Shown here one piece after another: positions 10,329 to 22,500 of a stretch of 64,000 bases of DNA. The DNA is taken from positions 1-64,000 of the forward strand of contig WION01000070.1 in NCBI GenBank assembly GCA_015039365.1, given 5' to 3'. The notes beneath the pieces were generated by a model, which did no database searches, was not told the origin of the DNA, and saw only the letters and a list, made by a program, of their open reading frames with translations. The first letter of the stretch is position 1. Each line of letters begins with the position of its first letter. Made by a program: the position numbers and the translations under genes. The stretch comes from Amanita rubescens. Its lineage: Eukaryota; Basidiomycota; Agaricomycetes; Agaricales; Amanitaceae.

Positions 10329-10530
10329 TTTCTTACTTTGGTTAAGTTTGTTTAAAATCTAAGAAGATTTTTCGTAAGAAAAGGTTTAAATAATAATAAG
10401 GCATAAGAATATATGTGATGATGTAATTTCCATCCTGATTTCTTAAGCTTAATGTCGTTCATGTTAAAATGACAAGAATATAGTTTTTTACTATCTAGTG
10501 TCAATACTAGAAAGTAAACTAGGGAATATC

Positions 10531-11835
10531 TTATTTACACGTCCTTTCAGGTATGTAATATCGAATTTCCGTCACAGGGTTAGATGCGAATCTAGCCCTC
10601 CTATTGTCTCTATCATCGACAGGTTTGTCGAAAATAGATTCTTTAGGTAATTTTATGTGAGGAAAATCTTTATACCGTCCGGGAAGCCTTCCAGTTTCCT
10701 GCCATATTCCCATGTCATTACTATATTCGTCAACAACCCTTTTCACTTCGGTTCCCTCTTGATTTGAAGGAAACACTCCAGCCGCTCTGCTTTGGGCTCG
10801 AGTTTTAGATACGATATATCCCCAACTTGCAATGTTGGGGGCGCATCTACTCCAGGTAGGTGTTGTTGACTTTCGCCATCCTTTTTGTTCTGTATTACGT
10901 TTTAGTTGGGTCTTATATACGTTAAAAGGTGTATTTACCTTTCCTTTTTTGTATATTTGAGTGATCTCCTCCGGAAGAGGAATTCTGCCCCTTTCGTCAG
11001 ATGCGATGCCAAGGAAATGTTGGCGGTACGCATCCGAATCCAAAGCATTAGGGATATTCGTCTTATTTTTCCATTGACGATTACCCTTATGCCAGTCGTT
11101 TTTGGTGACTGGCTTGAATTGGACATGGGCATTGTTTGGTGGTCCATAGGACCACTCTTCCGGTTTAGCGTTGTGGATCCAAGGCGATCCACGATCTTTG
11201 TTATATCGCCAACCTTCGTTGACGATAACAGGTCGTCCTTGTGGACGAGAGACTGGCCCAACAGCCTTCGCGGCCTTGGCGTATGAGACTAGATTATCTT
11301 TATGAGATAAAGATGCACACCTAGTATTTCTAGAAGACTGACCTGTTGGGCTCCGCATTGATTTGGGAGCCGTCGGGACTCCTTTATAGTCGAAGACGAC
11401 TTTTTGTACACAGCGGTGTACATGGTGTATCGCATCGGGATGCGAACAGTGGCAGCCTTTTGCTGCATGAGGCATATATGGGCGCGAGCCCATGGGAACA
11501 GGATACTTTTTATAGTTCCTATTTAGCCTCACAGCTTGAGGCGCAGAAGTCGGAACAGGAAAACGTAATGAAGGTACCATTTCTGGTACCTGTGCCTTTG
11601 CAGGCGGCGGCGAGTTCTTTGGTAAGGCCCTAACGGGGGCCTGGAGGTGCCGGGCGCCAGAGTTCGGCAAAGCGTTGCCAAAGGTGTTCTGGCGGGGGCT
11701 CCCGCGTGAAAAAGTCGGTGTGCCAGGGGCAACACCAGTGCGGGACAACAACGAAAAGGAATTTTCGAACGACATTTTTATATAAAATGAAAAAATAAAT
11801 TTGAAAATGTTGCTGAAATCAGGAGGTTTAATCAT
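10531..11835 (-). CDS. Extra ORF upstream of gag in the Copia element (unknown function)
   Basis: This open frame of 434 codons lies between the 5' LTR and gag on the coding strand. The ATG at 11775 (MSFENSFSLL) would give 414 residues and is the more likely start, because the first 21 residues are hydrophobic and AT-rich. The protein is basic and rich in Pro, Arg, Asn and Ser. It has one compact Cys/His cluster at residues 108-122 of the shorter form (GCHCSHPDAIHHVHRC) that could bind zinc, and no membrane segment. I do not recognise a family. It is not gag, which is the UBN2 domain of the next ORF. A nucleic-acid-binding role would fit the charge but is a guess. Confidence 0.7.
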   Translation of the reverse strand: MIKPPDFSNIFKFIFSFYIKMSFENSFSLLSRTGVAPGTPTFSRGSPRQNTFGNALPNSGARHLQAPVRALPKNSPPPAKAQVPEMVPSLRFPVPTSAPQAVRLNRNYKKYPVPMGSRPYMPHAAKGCHCSHPDAIHHVHRCVQKVVFDYKGVPTAPKSMRSPTGQSSRNTRCASLSHKDNLVSYAKAAKAVGPVSRPQGRPVIVNEGWRYNKDRGSPWIHNAKPEEWSYGPPNNAHVQFKPVTKNDWHKGNRQWKNKTNIPNALDSDAYRQHFLGIASDERGRIPLPEEITQIYKKGKVNTPFNVYKTQLKRNTEQKGWRKSTTPTWSRCAPNIASWGYIVSKTRAQSRAAGVFPSNQEGTEVKRVVDEYSNDMGIWQETGRLPGRYKDFPHIKLPKESIFDKPVDDRDNRRARFASNPVTEIRYYIPERTCK

Positions 11836-11839
11836 CACA

Positions 11840-12987
11840 TAATTCTTTGGATAAGATCAAAAGAAAGGAATGGGTTTTCAGAGCCTTCAGCCCTTACTAA
11901 TCCCAGAAAACAGATAATTTGTACGCAAATTGGATGTTTCTGCACAAGTTTCGCACATCATTGTTTCTTCTTGTCATGCATGTTGAATTTGGTACTAGTC
12001 GTTATGAAAGGTGTTATATTAACCAAGATCTATGTCACATTGGTATCCACTTCGATGTTTTTAGCATCTAATAACGCAGTATTACATTTGCGTGGGATAT
12101 GATCCAATGTAGGTAAGAATAGCCAACCTAAGCGTCTGACAATAGATTAAAGACTCGGGGATCGGCCCTTGTCCCTTCTTAAACGATCAAATGATAACCG
12201 TTTAATCTCTGGAATAACCATGACGATAACGACTACATTCCCAAATGCATGAGATAAGTCCATCACTTAGATGGTCTATGGGGTCTCAATCCCCCACTAG
12301 ACGTGTATGTACAAGTATTTAAGAATTAATCTAGACACCGCTGGGTTACAGCTGAGTGTATTCCTAATCTAGAGAAGTCCCTAAGGGCGCATTCTCGATA
12401 GGCAGAGTGTACGGTCCACAATGTGACCTCATCTCACCCCTTATACTAGAATCTATTATTACTTGTACATATATTAGGTATTTTACAGGATCGAAAATCC
12501 TGATGATGGTATAGCGTGGTTTAATACGTCCAATCACATCACACTGCCCAAGCGGAATACAGTGTGGGACGTTACCCTTTTATACGGTAGGTAATAACCG
12601 GTGAAGTTCACACTTCACAAGTGAGCCAATTTCTATTGACGCAGTAATGGTCCACTGCGAGATTTTTAAGGCGATCTAAGCCGGTTTTTAACGTCATCCA
12701 AGACTGTCCCTTGTACAGGGATACTCGTAATTTAGACCGCTGAGTAATAACGGGGTCCCCTTAGCCCTGGGTCCGGGCGTATACAATCCAGGTAAGCGGA
12801 TGACTCTGAGTCTATCCCTCACTTCCCAGAAGGGTTAGCCAAGTGCGGTGACTAATCTAACAAGAAAATGAAAACCACACTGGGCGCCTCGCCCAGTTAC
12901 CTTTGTTTTACCTTTTCTCTCCGTCAATGACTTGAGAGTGTGCGTCGCTTGGCTTCACAACCAATAGCGCCAAAGGCGTCTGGTTTC
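11840..12987 (-). other. Long leader of the Copia element
   Basis: About 1.15 kb separates the primer-binding site from the first ORF. No open frame of useful length and no recognisable RNA gene was seen. It would form the 5' untranslated leader and packaging region of the element's RNA. Confidence 0.5.
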
Positions 12988-12988
12988 G

Positions 12989-13000
12989 GGGCCCATAACC
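12989..13000 (-). other. Primer-binding site matching the initiator tRNA-Met anticodon arm
   Basis: On the minus strand GGTTATGGGCCC directly follows the 5' LTR. It is complementary to GGGCCCAUAACC in the anticodon stem-loop of eukaryotic initiator tRNA-Met. Drosophila copia is known to prime from a cleaved half of that tRNA at this site. The same 12 bases are found in the second Copia element at 36177-36188. Confidence 0.8.
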
Positions 13001-13705
13001 TGTTGAAACTAGGGGTAACAAGTCCCTAGCGAGCAGCGCAGTCTAGTACATGGAATGTACTACTTACCGAGTGTGGTGTGGAGTTGTTAAGAGCTTACTG
13101 GAGCTGGGGCTCAACAGTAGACAGTAGAGAGGATAATAGGATAAGGATTGACGCTACTAGAGTACAGTTTATATACTACTAAACTACAAATAAGTACAAA
13201 GAGTCTTATCAGTATGAGTCAAAGGTATTTGACTCATAAGGCGTCATTCCACAGCAATGCACAGCTATTGTACAGCAATACACAGCTTTGCGCAGCACTT
13301 GACTCATCAATTATATTGACTGACTCATCACATTATCAATCTTCAATGTGATAGGTCGATAACCATAACGTATATATGTCTTCTATTCTCATGTCAACAT
13401 ATATTCACATCATCAATAGTTCCACTATTATGATTGGATGATCTCATGAGAATATCGCTAGGATATTCTCATGTCAGAATATGTTCTCATCATCAATCAT
13501 CCATTATTATGATTGGTAGATGAGTATGAGAATATGTCGAATATATTCTCATGTCAATATATTATCTCACACTCAATCATCCACTATTATGATTGGTTGA
13601 GAGACGAGTAAGTAACTGAGCGTTATTACATTAGTTAACATAAACTAATGATATCACTTATATTTACTATATACTGTATGTATATCGTATATTATAAGTT
13701 CAACA
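13001..13705 (-). repeat. 5' LTR of the large Copia element
   Basis: It matches 3637-4341 base for base in every stretch compared. It carries the three 80-bp units at 13385-13607. The promoter should lie here, reading leftward. Confidence 0.92.
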
Positions 13706-13989
13706 TATTATTTAGTAATACTATGTAATATGCATTGTCGTCTCTGTAGTAAGCCATAACACTCCATAGAACATCCAAAATCAAGTCAGTCATTGCCTCG
13801 GCAGCTCCTCTGGACTCCCTCGTAAAGATTGACGACATTTCATAACACTATGTCACAGGATTCCTCTTTTGGTATGTTCATTTGTTTCTCCATATGTTCG
13901 CACATACGTCATACACCAGACGGCAGTGCATTATTATTAGACTAACTATATATACTATGCGGCTATTCTGAGTAGCATCATCGGGCCAC

Positions 13990-16598
13990 CTAATCTAGTA
14001 CAATGGTGAAGTGACTCTTCGCTGGAGCTGCACCAGGTTTTCCCCTCTTCAGCCTGGAGCATCGGTTAGAACTTGATAGAAACTCATTCATGTTCGCTTA
14101 CCTTGCTTCTGCTGCCCAATCCTTTAGCATGCGATGCAACTTAGGCCCGTGGTACGGATCAGCGAGGATGAGCTCCAAATGAGACATTATATCCATGTAT
14201 TGCGATTCATATAGCAACTTGGAGAATGTTCCTTTTTGGTAGTACCCCAGTGAATACTCGTCAAGACAGTGGGTGATCTAGGCCATTCCCATTAGCAATA
14301 CATAGTTCAGAGTGCATGAAAAACGCCTACAGCTGTTGATGCAAGAGCGAGGGATCGGATTGGGACATCAATGAATTCGGCAGGGAAAAGATCATAGAGG
14401 CAGTCGCTACTACTCCCACCGGTACCGTAGAAGAACTCCTGGCAGGCGTATTTGAGTGCAGGGTGGGAATAGTTGCTTATGCGGCCCTGTTCGTCTTTGT
14501 CACCTTGGAGGAATGTTGGACTTTTGATCGTCTCTGCGACATTTGTGGCAACAATTGCGTAATATTCGGCTTGACCACATACATCGAATGGTGGTGTAAT
14601 GGTGTCCTCAAAGAAACGCTTGACTGCGATGCGAGCTTTATCCTTGAGCCGGCCTCGAAATGTTGAAGCGTCGTTAAACATCTGTTGAAGGTTCAACTTT
14701 AGCAGAGCGAAGATTCATAATTTGAACTCACAATCTTTGCCATATCCCGATGATATTTTTTATAGACAGCTATGAAAGTATTATCAGTTAGGCATCATGA
14801 CGGATAAAATAAACCTGCAAGCAGATCATACACATATCAACAGGAAATTGTTTGTTATCTGCGTGAAAGTCAGCAATTGCCTCTGTTATGCATCCTGCTG
14901 CAATTGATATGTGGTTTTCAATCGCAGGGAAGGGCTTCACTATAGCGATTTGAAGGCGGAACTTCTGCTTCGCGTTATCTAGAACGGTCTTCCAGCCGGG
15001 ATAATCAGTAGTAGTATAGAATCCCATGGTTGCGGGGTTCGGTCGTCCTGACTTGTAAGGAGTCTTTGAGTGGCGAGGTGCTCTAGTTCGCTGCGCATCT
15101 TCACCAGACTCATCTTGCTCGGAAAGCTGGGGAGACTGTTGGCGAAAGTCTGCACCACTCATTTCCAGGTGGTCAAGTGTTGGGGGGCGAACAGCGCGGT
15201 TTCGCTCACGAAAATCTGAGACGACGTCTAGTCCTTCGATTCTATTCAGAACAGCAGCGAGTAGGGTCAAATGGCTTACCACCCTGGTCGGCTGTTGCTG
15301 GAGGCTGCCGAAGAGCTCGCAGAGCCTGCCGCTCATCTTCATCAGGAGATACTTCGTCAATTGGAAAATCTGCAAGATTAGGTCAGTGAGAGCTCGGGAA
15401 AACACGGGTGCTTACCTAGATCACCGATATGGTCAGGCATCTGACTTTCCTCAATGTCATAGGCTCCACCATCATTGCCTGGATCACCGGCGGCGTTGTC
15501 GTCACCATTATCACCCTCACCACTGCTGTCATCGTCATCTTCATCATCGCCCTGATTGGCCTGATCATCACCCCCAACATCACCCTCACCTTCTATGTCA
15601 CCAACATCTCCACTTTCTTCTTCGCTTGTACCAGCTCTGTCGGCATTGACGACAGGTGCAGTAACTCCCAAATCTTTTGCCGAATAAGCAGGGGGATGTC
15701 GGTATCTATGTTAATAGAAAGTTTTAAACTATGCTTTTGTAAAGCACGGGAACTCACTGGGTCCTATTTGTGTTGGCAATTCGGGCATCCTCTGCAAGTA
15801 AAACAGGATCAATCGGTGGCTGGCGCCGGCCCTCATTGCGCCCAACTTTGGCTGGAATGTTGAAATGTAAGTTGGATTGGATAGCTTAATGTATTTAAAT
15901 GAGGACGTACTGGGAGTAGCCACTCCTCCAAACTGCGGACTGTGGTGGTAGTTGGCATGGAAGCCGGTTCCAGTTCCAATCGCGGTCTGGCCTTGTATTG
16001 TAATATTTGTTGCTTGAGCTGCTCCAGTGCGTGAATCGCTGAAGATGCAGCCGGCATAAAGGAATACAAACGTGGAGCGACTGTTCCAGTACCGAATGGA
16101 ACTCCTGGATGGAAACCAAAAGCAGACTCTGCACTCCCTAATTTGAACCTTGGTTGAGTCCCAGTGCTGCCACCGAGACTTGGTGGAGTGATAGGTTTGG
16201 CCGTATCAGCTGCAGCATCTTTCTGACTTGTACCTGCCGTTTTCTGCTGCACTGCGTGAACACTTAACCATTCGCTAGTTTAGTTACCCACCTTTCGTCT
16301 TGGCTTGGGTCGTGGCTGGGGAGCTAGCGGATTTACCTCAGCTGTATCAGGAATGGCGAACAAAACCTTCTTATGTTGAGGATTCCCAACTATTTTTGCA
16401 GCAGCCTTCTCCAACTGCTCAATAAACCCGCCTTTACCTTGCGTCGATCGTTTTGGTCTAACAGACTCTATTGAAAGGATTGACTAGCGAACAGCAATCA
16501 TTTAATATTTACATACCAGTGCCAGTCGTCTTTGGAGCCTTGGGCACGCGACCACCAGGTGCGCCTGTCTCTTTGCGCTTTTTAGCAAGGTCGGCCAT
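13990..16598 (-). CDS. DUF6532-type protein (multi-exon, function unknown)
   Basis: The start MADLAKKRKETGAPGG is at 16598. The next exon reads RPKRSTQGKGGFIEQLEKA, a common opening of Agaricomycete DUF6532 proteins. A Pro/Ser/Thr-rich middle and a strongly acidic segment (about 15440-15650) follow. The DUF6532 domain begins near 15000 (YPGWKTVLDNAKQKFRLQI), continues at 14690-14340 (RGRLKDKARIAVKRFF, HPALKYACQEFFYG, ALASTA) and ends in LDEYSLGYYQKGTFSK and HLELILADPYHGPKLHRML. The last exon ends FTIVLD at 13990. At least eight introns are needed. The joins at about 15900 and 15270 did not resolve cleanly in frame, so an indel or a missed intron is possible. Function is unknown; such genes occur in large families in these fungi. 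Confidence 0.75.
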
Positions 16599-16889
16599 AT
16601 TTTTCTCAGTAAGAGGACGGTAAGAACGCAGTTAATGGTTTGGAGATGAACAACTTTGCTCCGGTTTCAACTTTATATATTAGGACAGCTGCCCTGAACG
16701 CCAAATATTTTGTTATCGGTCTGTTCCTGGAATGGTTTGCGGAGGCAACGGCCAACTGTAAATGGTATAGAATGAGTGTAAATTGGGAGTTACATGGATA
16801 CAACATTTTAGTCTAATTTAACGAAGGACAAGCTCTCAGTGAGCTCAAGGTATCGCTCTGCTGTAGATCATTTACATTAGATTGGTGAG

Positions 16890-17262
16890 CAGTCTAGACA
16901 GAAAACGAACACACCAGAAAAATCGGAGACTGGAAACTGCGATTCAGCCAGGAGAAGGGAACCAAACCCACTGTGGCGCAGGGCACTCCGAACCTGACCA
17001 ATTTTAAGCTCAGCTTTCCGCAATTGTTCTTCAGCAAAAGCGAGCTCGCTGTAAGCCTCTTCAAACTGTATTTGGGCTGAGAGACTATCTGAATGACAAG
17101 CGGCTCACAAGCTTTGCGTAGCATTTAGTATGAATTTGGCTTCTTGCACAGTATGCACTTGCTCAGGGACAGAAACCTGTAGGTGCTTTAGAAACTAAAC
17201 AACAGGGATAAAATATCTTACAGGAGCATTTCTGTCCACTCGATTAGTGTGGTTTGGCATGT
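16890..17262 (-). pseudogene. Small coiled-coil protein gene, possibly broken
   Basis: Exons read MPNHTNRVDRNAP, then after a 45-base intron SVPEQVHTVQEAKF, then a helical segment with FEEAYSELAFAEEQLRKAEL and IGQVRSALRHSGFGSLLLAE. The last two are in one frame but separated by an in-frame TGA (at about 17108) that no GT..AG intron removes cleanly. Either the gene is broken or an unusual splice is used. The helical part suggests a coiled coil. The gene lies 290 bases upstream of the DUF6532 gene on the same strand. No function can be assigned. Confidence 0.4.
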
Positions 17263-18640
17263 GGGTTTGCGCTCAAGCTGTGGTGCGACATCTGTTTGCA
17301 TATGTTTATTTCATGACTTCGTGAGCAAAATAAAATAGATACAGGACATTCAAAAACAATTATAAAGTATCAATGCAAACGGGGGAAAGAGGGCTACAAT
17401 AAGCAGTTTCTGAAAAAAAGTTGCGTAGACTGCAACCGAAAAGTGGTGCAATGGTGAGGCGACTGCGCCTACTATGCCTTAATTCATAGCCACGTCACCG
17501 CATTTAGCGCGCTGCCTCTTTAACCTTCTTGTGCCATATACAATAGATTCTAATCACAAAGGCTTATCAGTGCCCATCCTTAGAAACAACATGAATGGCG
17601 TACCTTGTGTAGTGTGTAAAATCATCCTCCAATTGGTTGATCACACGAGCCACCATGACTCCCTAGCCGTGCCCGCCGCGCCCCTCACTTCTTCGAATCC
17701 AGCAGCTCATTGCTTCTCATTGCTTCCCTTTGCGCCTGGCGCGGGGAGCAGGGCCGGCATCTGATGACCTTGCAGCGAACTTCCTTCGTCCATGCCCTGC
17801 CATCTCGCCAAAACGAGTAGCTTCCCGCTGCGAGCGAGCTCGAGGTTCTTGCTCAGGCGGTCGCGCCGCACGATAAGCTTCGATAAAATGCTAGGAGTCA
17901 GTATTTCCTGCAGCCTCTTCAAGTCGCAGTGGTTTTCGTTCTCAACTGCGATGAAACGTGAATACAGGGTCACGGCTTCAACCAAAATAAATACCTTCTA
18001 CAACACCCTAGAAATACTCTCGGTCTTTGATGGTACAACCATCGAGCGCCTTGGCGCCCGGTTGATCCAATGATGGAGAACGGGATGGCGTCAATCAAGA
18101 TGCGGGCGCGCTCAGCACCAGCCCCGGCGGCGGTCTCTGTAATAATGGCGCGAATCTAGCATAGCCACGTCAGGCTGGCATCAACAAAGCATGGCACTCC
18201 TAACATACGCGCTTCTTAATTACGATACACGCGAGTATCAGCCTTTGGGATGAGGGGGATAAGGTTGACCTAGTTCCCTAGGCGTTTCATAATAATGTCC
18301 AGAGGCTTAAGGCTACTATTCCAAGCACGACGGCGAAAGAGAAGACTGGAAAGCAATTTTGATGGCACATGCGTGTGCCCTGTAGGACGGATGAAGTAGA
18401 GGCAAGCGTGAACACGCATTGAATCCGTTTTTCGCTCTGAGGTTGCTGTTCCTGGTACATATAAGCCCCATGCTGGTCATCAATGAACTCGGAGCCAAGA
18501 GCCACGATCGCCCACGTAGGCCCTGCCTTGAAAATTTTGACCCTTGTCGTGATGTAGTTCTTGGCGAGAAATCAAGCGCAGACAGAGTGAGAAGTTGCGA
18601 GGTGATTATAAAGCCGCGACAAACTCGGATTTAATTGAGG
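17263..18640. other. No clear gene; one weak ORF
   Basis: The only frame of note is 17707-17985 on the minus strand (92 codons, Leu- and Arg-rich). It shows no recognisable motif and no supporting exon. Otherwise nothing is seen here. Confidence 0.3.
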
Positions 18641-18647
18641 ATAGTGT

Positions 18648-18902
18648 AGCCATGAACAAGAGAGTCGGTGAATAATGAGAAAGAGCCAAGGAAGAGAGCG
18701 ATTTGATCGAAAGCAGGGTCAGGGCTTGGTGATATAGCTACGAATTGCATGTTGACTCGTTGATGGTCAAAGTCAGCAACGACTTTGTCCAATTTGATTG
18801 AAAGCAGGGACAGGGCTTGGTGATATAGGTATGAATTGTATGTTGACTCGTCTGCAGCCATGAACAGGAGAGCCGGTGAATAATGAGAAAGAGCCAAGGA
18901 AG
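18648..18902. repeat. Nested direct repeats, also present inverted at 26.4 kb
   Basis: Two sequences are each duplicated: AGCCATGAACA..CCAAGGAAG at 18648-18694 and 18856-18902, and ATTTGAT(C/T)GAAAGCAGG..GACTCGT at 18701-18764 and 18792-18852. Copies differ at several positions. The stretch 18693-18789 matches the reverse complement of 26386-26482. On the minus strand the copies keep similar open frames (RVNMQF.(P/A)ISPSP..AF(D/N)QI), so they may derive from an exon. Confidence 0.8.
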
Positions 18903-19099
18903 AAGGGGGACGGGTCCAAGAGGGACATCAAATAATTGTTGAGGGATTCGTCGAACTGCACTACCATATCAACAACAGAACAAAGCCTATGTTATCAAAC
19001 GCACAATCTGACTTACCTGTTTGTGGTCTTTCGAAGGCCCTTCTCTTCCTCTCAAGCCTTCTTCCTTTCCTGTTCGTCTCGGCAATCATGTCTGTTTTC

Positions 19100-19570
19100 A
19101 GCTCGTCCCTAGCATTCTAACCAACCGTGAACTTTCATCTCCTCGCTATGAAACGAAGCACCTACCATCCAAACAGAATAAGAATCGTGAAGATAACACC
19201 AACTCCAAACGGCATCTTCGTCAACTCTCCCCTGCTTTTTCGCGTTTGCAACCTCGTAATCGCGCTTTTTGAACACCAATTTGAGCCTTTTCGCCTTCCT
19301 TTTTGTAAGTTCCTTTTGCAAATGAAGTAGCTCGGGATGGATCCCTGATCATCGTGGGCGACATGTTATGGTTGATGCCTTTTCTAGGCGGCGTTGCTGA
19401 CCCAGATGTGTTGGAATCAGATGACGAGGGAGCAGCATAGGTAGTCGACTGGAAGCGGCTCCAGCGGTGGCAATATGACCTATCTCCCGCACACTAGGAG
19501 CCGTCGCATCCAGAGATTGGAGGTCTTCTCTTCTATTTGTGACATGTGACATATGACATGTTTCCTGCAC
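19100..19570 (-). other. Possible exons of an unassigned small gene
   Basis: On the minus strand a segment reading MPFGVGVIFTILILFGW (about 19222-19172), ending at a GTAGGT donor-like sequence, would form a membrane helix. Upstream, about 19340-19240 reads as a Lys/Arg-rich segment (KGTYKKEGEKAQIG). I cannot join these into a reliable model. Confidence 0.2.
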
Positions 19571-19574
19571 ATTT

Positions 19575-22500
19575 CTACTCGTCTAGAGCATAATACAATT
19601 CTTTTGTAAAGTACTTGTTCAGCCAAAATTCAGTACTAAATGCAAGACAAGTTGTCTTCGTCAAATGAGAATCAGCCTTTTCTCCGAAACGGGGGACTAG
19701 AGAAACTAAGCTACGAAGCTGACTTAAAGGCACTATATCACCTAGTGGGCGACCATTGGCACGATGAGCTCTTTTCAGAACATGCAGCGATGATGCAGGT
19801 TCGGGGGCAGATGCAGTGGCTTGGGGGATAATGTCAAACCGGTCCACATAGGCGACGAATGGATTATTTGTCGCAAATGCTGGGGTCTGCCTGTTCGGAA
19901 TAATTCGCATGATTACTCTGAGTTGCGCAATTGTATGTCCTGTATCATCTTTGAATGAGCTTGAGCCTTGAATTACCGACCAACAATTGAGCATTACCTT
20001 TGAGACCACTATATGGCCATCGCGAGACTGGATCAGTGTTTACCACAACTGGATCGCATCGACCATGTTGCCATTCAGCGGATGGAGGAGAAGCATGGAC
20101 AGCCTGCGAAGGCAAGGGACCATGTGGGTAGTGGTATGACTTTGATTGCACCCGAACTGATGTCCAAACGTCAACAACATCAAGTGGGAGGCGATCGGTA
20201 ACAAGTGCTGGTCGGCGACCACCAATCGCATGGTATTGTTTGGTGCTAATACGAATGAAAATAATTGGCGAAGGCAGCTGGAATATCTGGTATACCATAC
20301 TTATCAACAAGTTGATCAAGATTGAGTCGCCTGTAAGTTGGATCTCTTCGTAAATGGAAAGCAGTGTGCTCCACAGCGAATGTACGATATGGGAGAGGTG
20401 CATTGAGAATTTCGCCTCTCACTAAGGCAGCAGCGCGGGCAAAATAATTGACTTGGGATGAGGTGTACCCTGTTCGTCGTTTAATGGAGTTTGTGCTGCC
20501 ACCGTCATGATCAGAATCATCGCTATCGCCATTCTGATCCTGGGCCTCAACGATTCCTTCAAGAAGCTGCATAGCTGCATGCTGATCGTCAGAGTCTCGC
20601 AAAGACGTCGCAAGATCGAATTGGCGACATTTTTCTTCCCTGTCAAGATGGCGAACAATCTGGGCCTCGTATTTTTGATTGTTGGTTGAATGGGAAGGGT
20701 GCTTGATCTCAGAAATATGTGCTCGCTCAGTGACGTCAGCAGACCACTGAATAGGAACTCCACAATTGCGAATGCTAGGGGCGACACTCTGAAAAGATTC
20801 CAATTTTGGAATATGCCAGTGTGTGATCGGCACGTTCTTCTTTCCCCTTCGAGCCCCAGCTTTAATTATCGCATCTTTATGTTGATGAAACAGGGAAAGT
20901 GACTGTTCAATCTTTGCGCAGTCCCTATCGGAAATCCGGGGTGCCTGAGCTGCGTAGCGAAAATCCATCAAGGCCCGGACTGCTATAAGGAACGAGCGAT
21001 CGGGTGTAGCACCAGCAATGACACTGATCAAGTATCGCTGAATATCCCTATGCTCACGGCCAGTAACTTGTTTTAGATTTGCTATCCCCTCAGCAAATTG
21101 TCGATAACCAGTGGCAGGATGCAATATCGAAAATCGGAAGTCTAGTTCAGCACCTCCAATAGCACGAATGCACCATTTGACGTCATGGTCCCAGAATTGC
21201 TTATGCCAGTGATGAAGAGGTTCGGGAGTCAAGAAGACGTCAGGTTGTGCCAGTGGCCAGTCCCTCCAGAAAGGGCGATGGACACCATTTAGGCGATACG
21301 TCATCGCAGCTGCTCCATATGCCTTGAGGTCCAGGGGATCTGCACCTTGAGATTCAAGAGATATTAATTGTGAAAGAGTCTTCTCGGCTGTCCGGGATGG
21401 GTGCCGGAGCGGATCGCCGAATTCTTTATATGATGCCATAGTCACAGCAGAAGTTTTCCCTGCAACACCTGCTATCATCGCTGCCTCTGGGGTATCAGCA
21501 ATGTATGCGACCAATGGTGTGAAGCAGTATCGCAGAGATCCCACTGGATCGGACATCATCACTCCGATCTCAGCTGCTTTCTTAAGTGGCTGAGTGATGA
21601 AGTCCAGGCATGCATGAAATAGGCGAGCTGTTAGCATACCCTGGACCTTTTTGTCCTTTTCGATGAATTTCGGAATGGGTAACAATGCCAGGAGGAGAAA
21701 GAGATGGTTAGAAGCCTTCATACGAAAAGCGAAGTCGATATTTGCAAGCGAGATAAGAAGGGGGTGAGCTTCCCGGCCACCTGTCATGGCTGAGATATTC
21801 GTCTTGTCGGACGAAAGCATTGTACCTAGCAGCGTCGCCCCTTCAGGTAACTGCGACTAAGTTGTGTGAGTGGCACTTGTCATTAACAGAAAACGAACTT
21901 GAAGGTTCTGACCTGTATATCCCAAGCGGCATCTCCTGTGCGCCATTCTGTGAATACTCGCATCAGTCCTCTTGCATTATCGAAGACCTGGAGTGGTTTG
22001 TAGTGAATTCGTCCTTCAAGAGTAGGGGCGCGCAGTAATGACTGCAGGCACTCAATAGGGTTGCGAAAGAATAACATGAGAGGCTTTTTAGTCGGGCTAT
22101 ATGCTTCCCAAGGCTTGAATTTCCATTGGGGACCCTTTGGAAGCATCTCAGCCCGCGAGCGAAGATCTTTTGCAGATTGGAAAGAGAGCTTAAGCGATCG
22201 CACCTGGAAGAAGCAAATAGTAAATTTGCATGTGAATTCGGTGGAAAAAACATACCAGCTTTAAAGAAAGAAATTTTGTTATGTTCGCCATGCTCAGGCC
22301 TGACATTAAGAGAAATGAGGCTAGCTCCCACTCTTCCTTCGACGAAAATGGATAATATAGATTGGCTGCTCGCTGCCTAGCATACGCATCAGTGTCGAAG
22401 TTCTCTAGGAAAGTTTTCCCTTTTCCAAATGTCTGGCCAGCCGAGGGATGCTCCTTGATGATAGGTTCGAAAGTCGGCTCAGCTGAATCCATTGGCTCAT

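Larger units (their letters stand above)
3637..13705 (-). mobile_element. Large Copia-type LTR retrotransposon (10.07 kb)
   Basis: Two 705-bp LTRs (3637-4341 and 13001-13705) with ends TGTTGAA/TTCAACA flank a minus-strand internal region. In transcript order this holds a primer-binding site, a leader of about 1.1 kb, an extra ORF (10531-11835), gag-pol in two overlapping frames (10328-4357), and a polypurine tract. The element is about twice the usual Copia length. No target-site duplication is seen: left flank CTCCT, right flank TATTA. The LTRs look identical by eye, which implies a recent event. Confidence 0.93.

Noticed and set aside
3637..13705. Envelope-like function for the extra ORF of the large Copia element
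   Set aside because: The protein has no signal peptide or membrane segment in its likely form and lies before gag, not after pol.
15386..15863. Plus-strand ORFs with His-rich or hydrophobic translations (87 and 144 codons)
   Set aside because: They are antisense shadows of the acidic Asp/Glu/Gly-rich segment of the DUF6532 gene.
20246..20300. Apparent frameshift in the Plavaka transposase near 20246
   Set aside because: A 55-base GT..AG intron (GTATGG...ATTAG) restores the frame exactly, and the exon phases of the whole gene add up.
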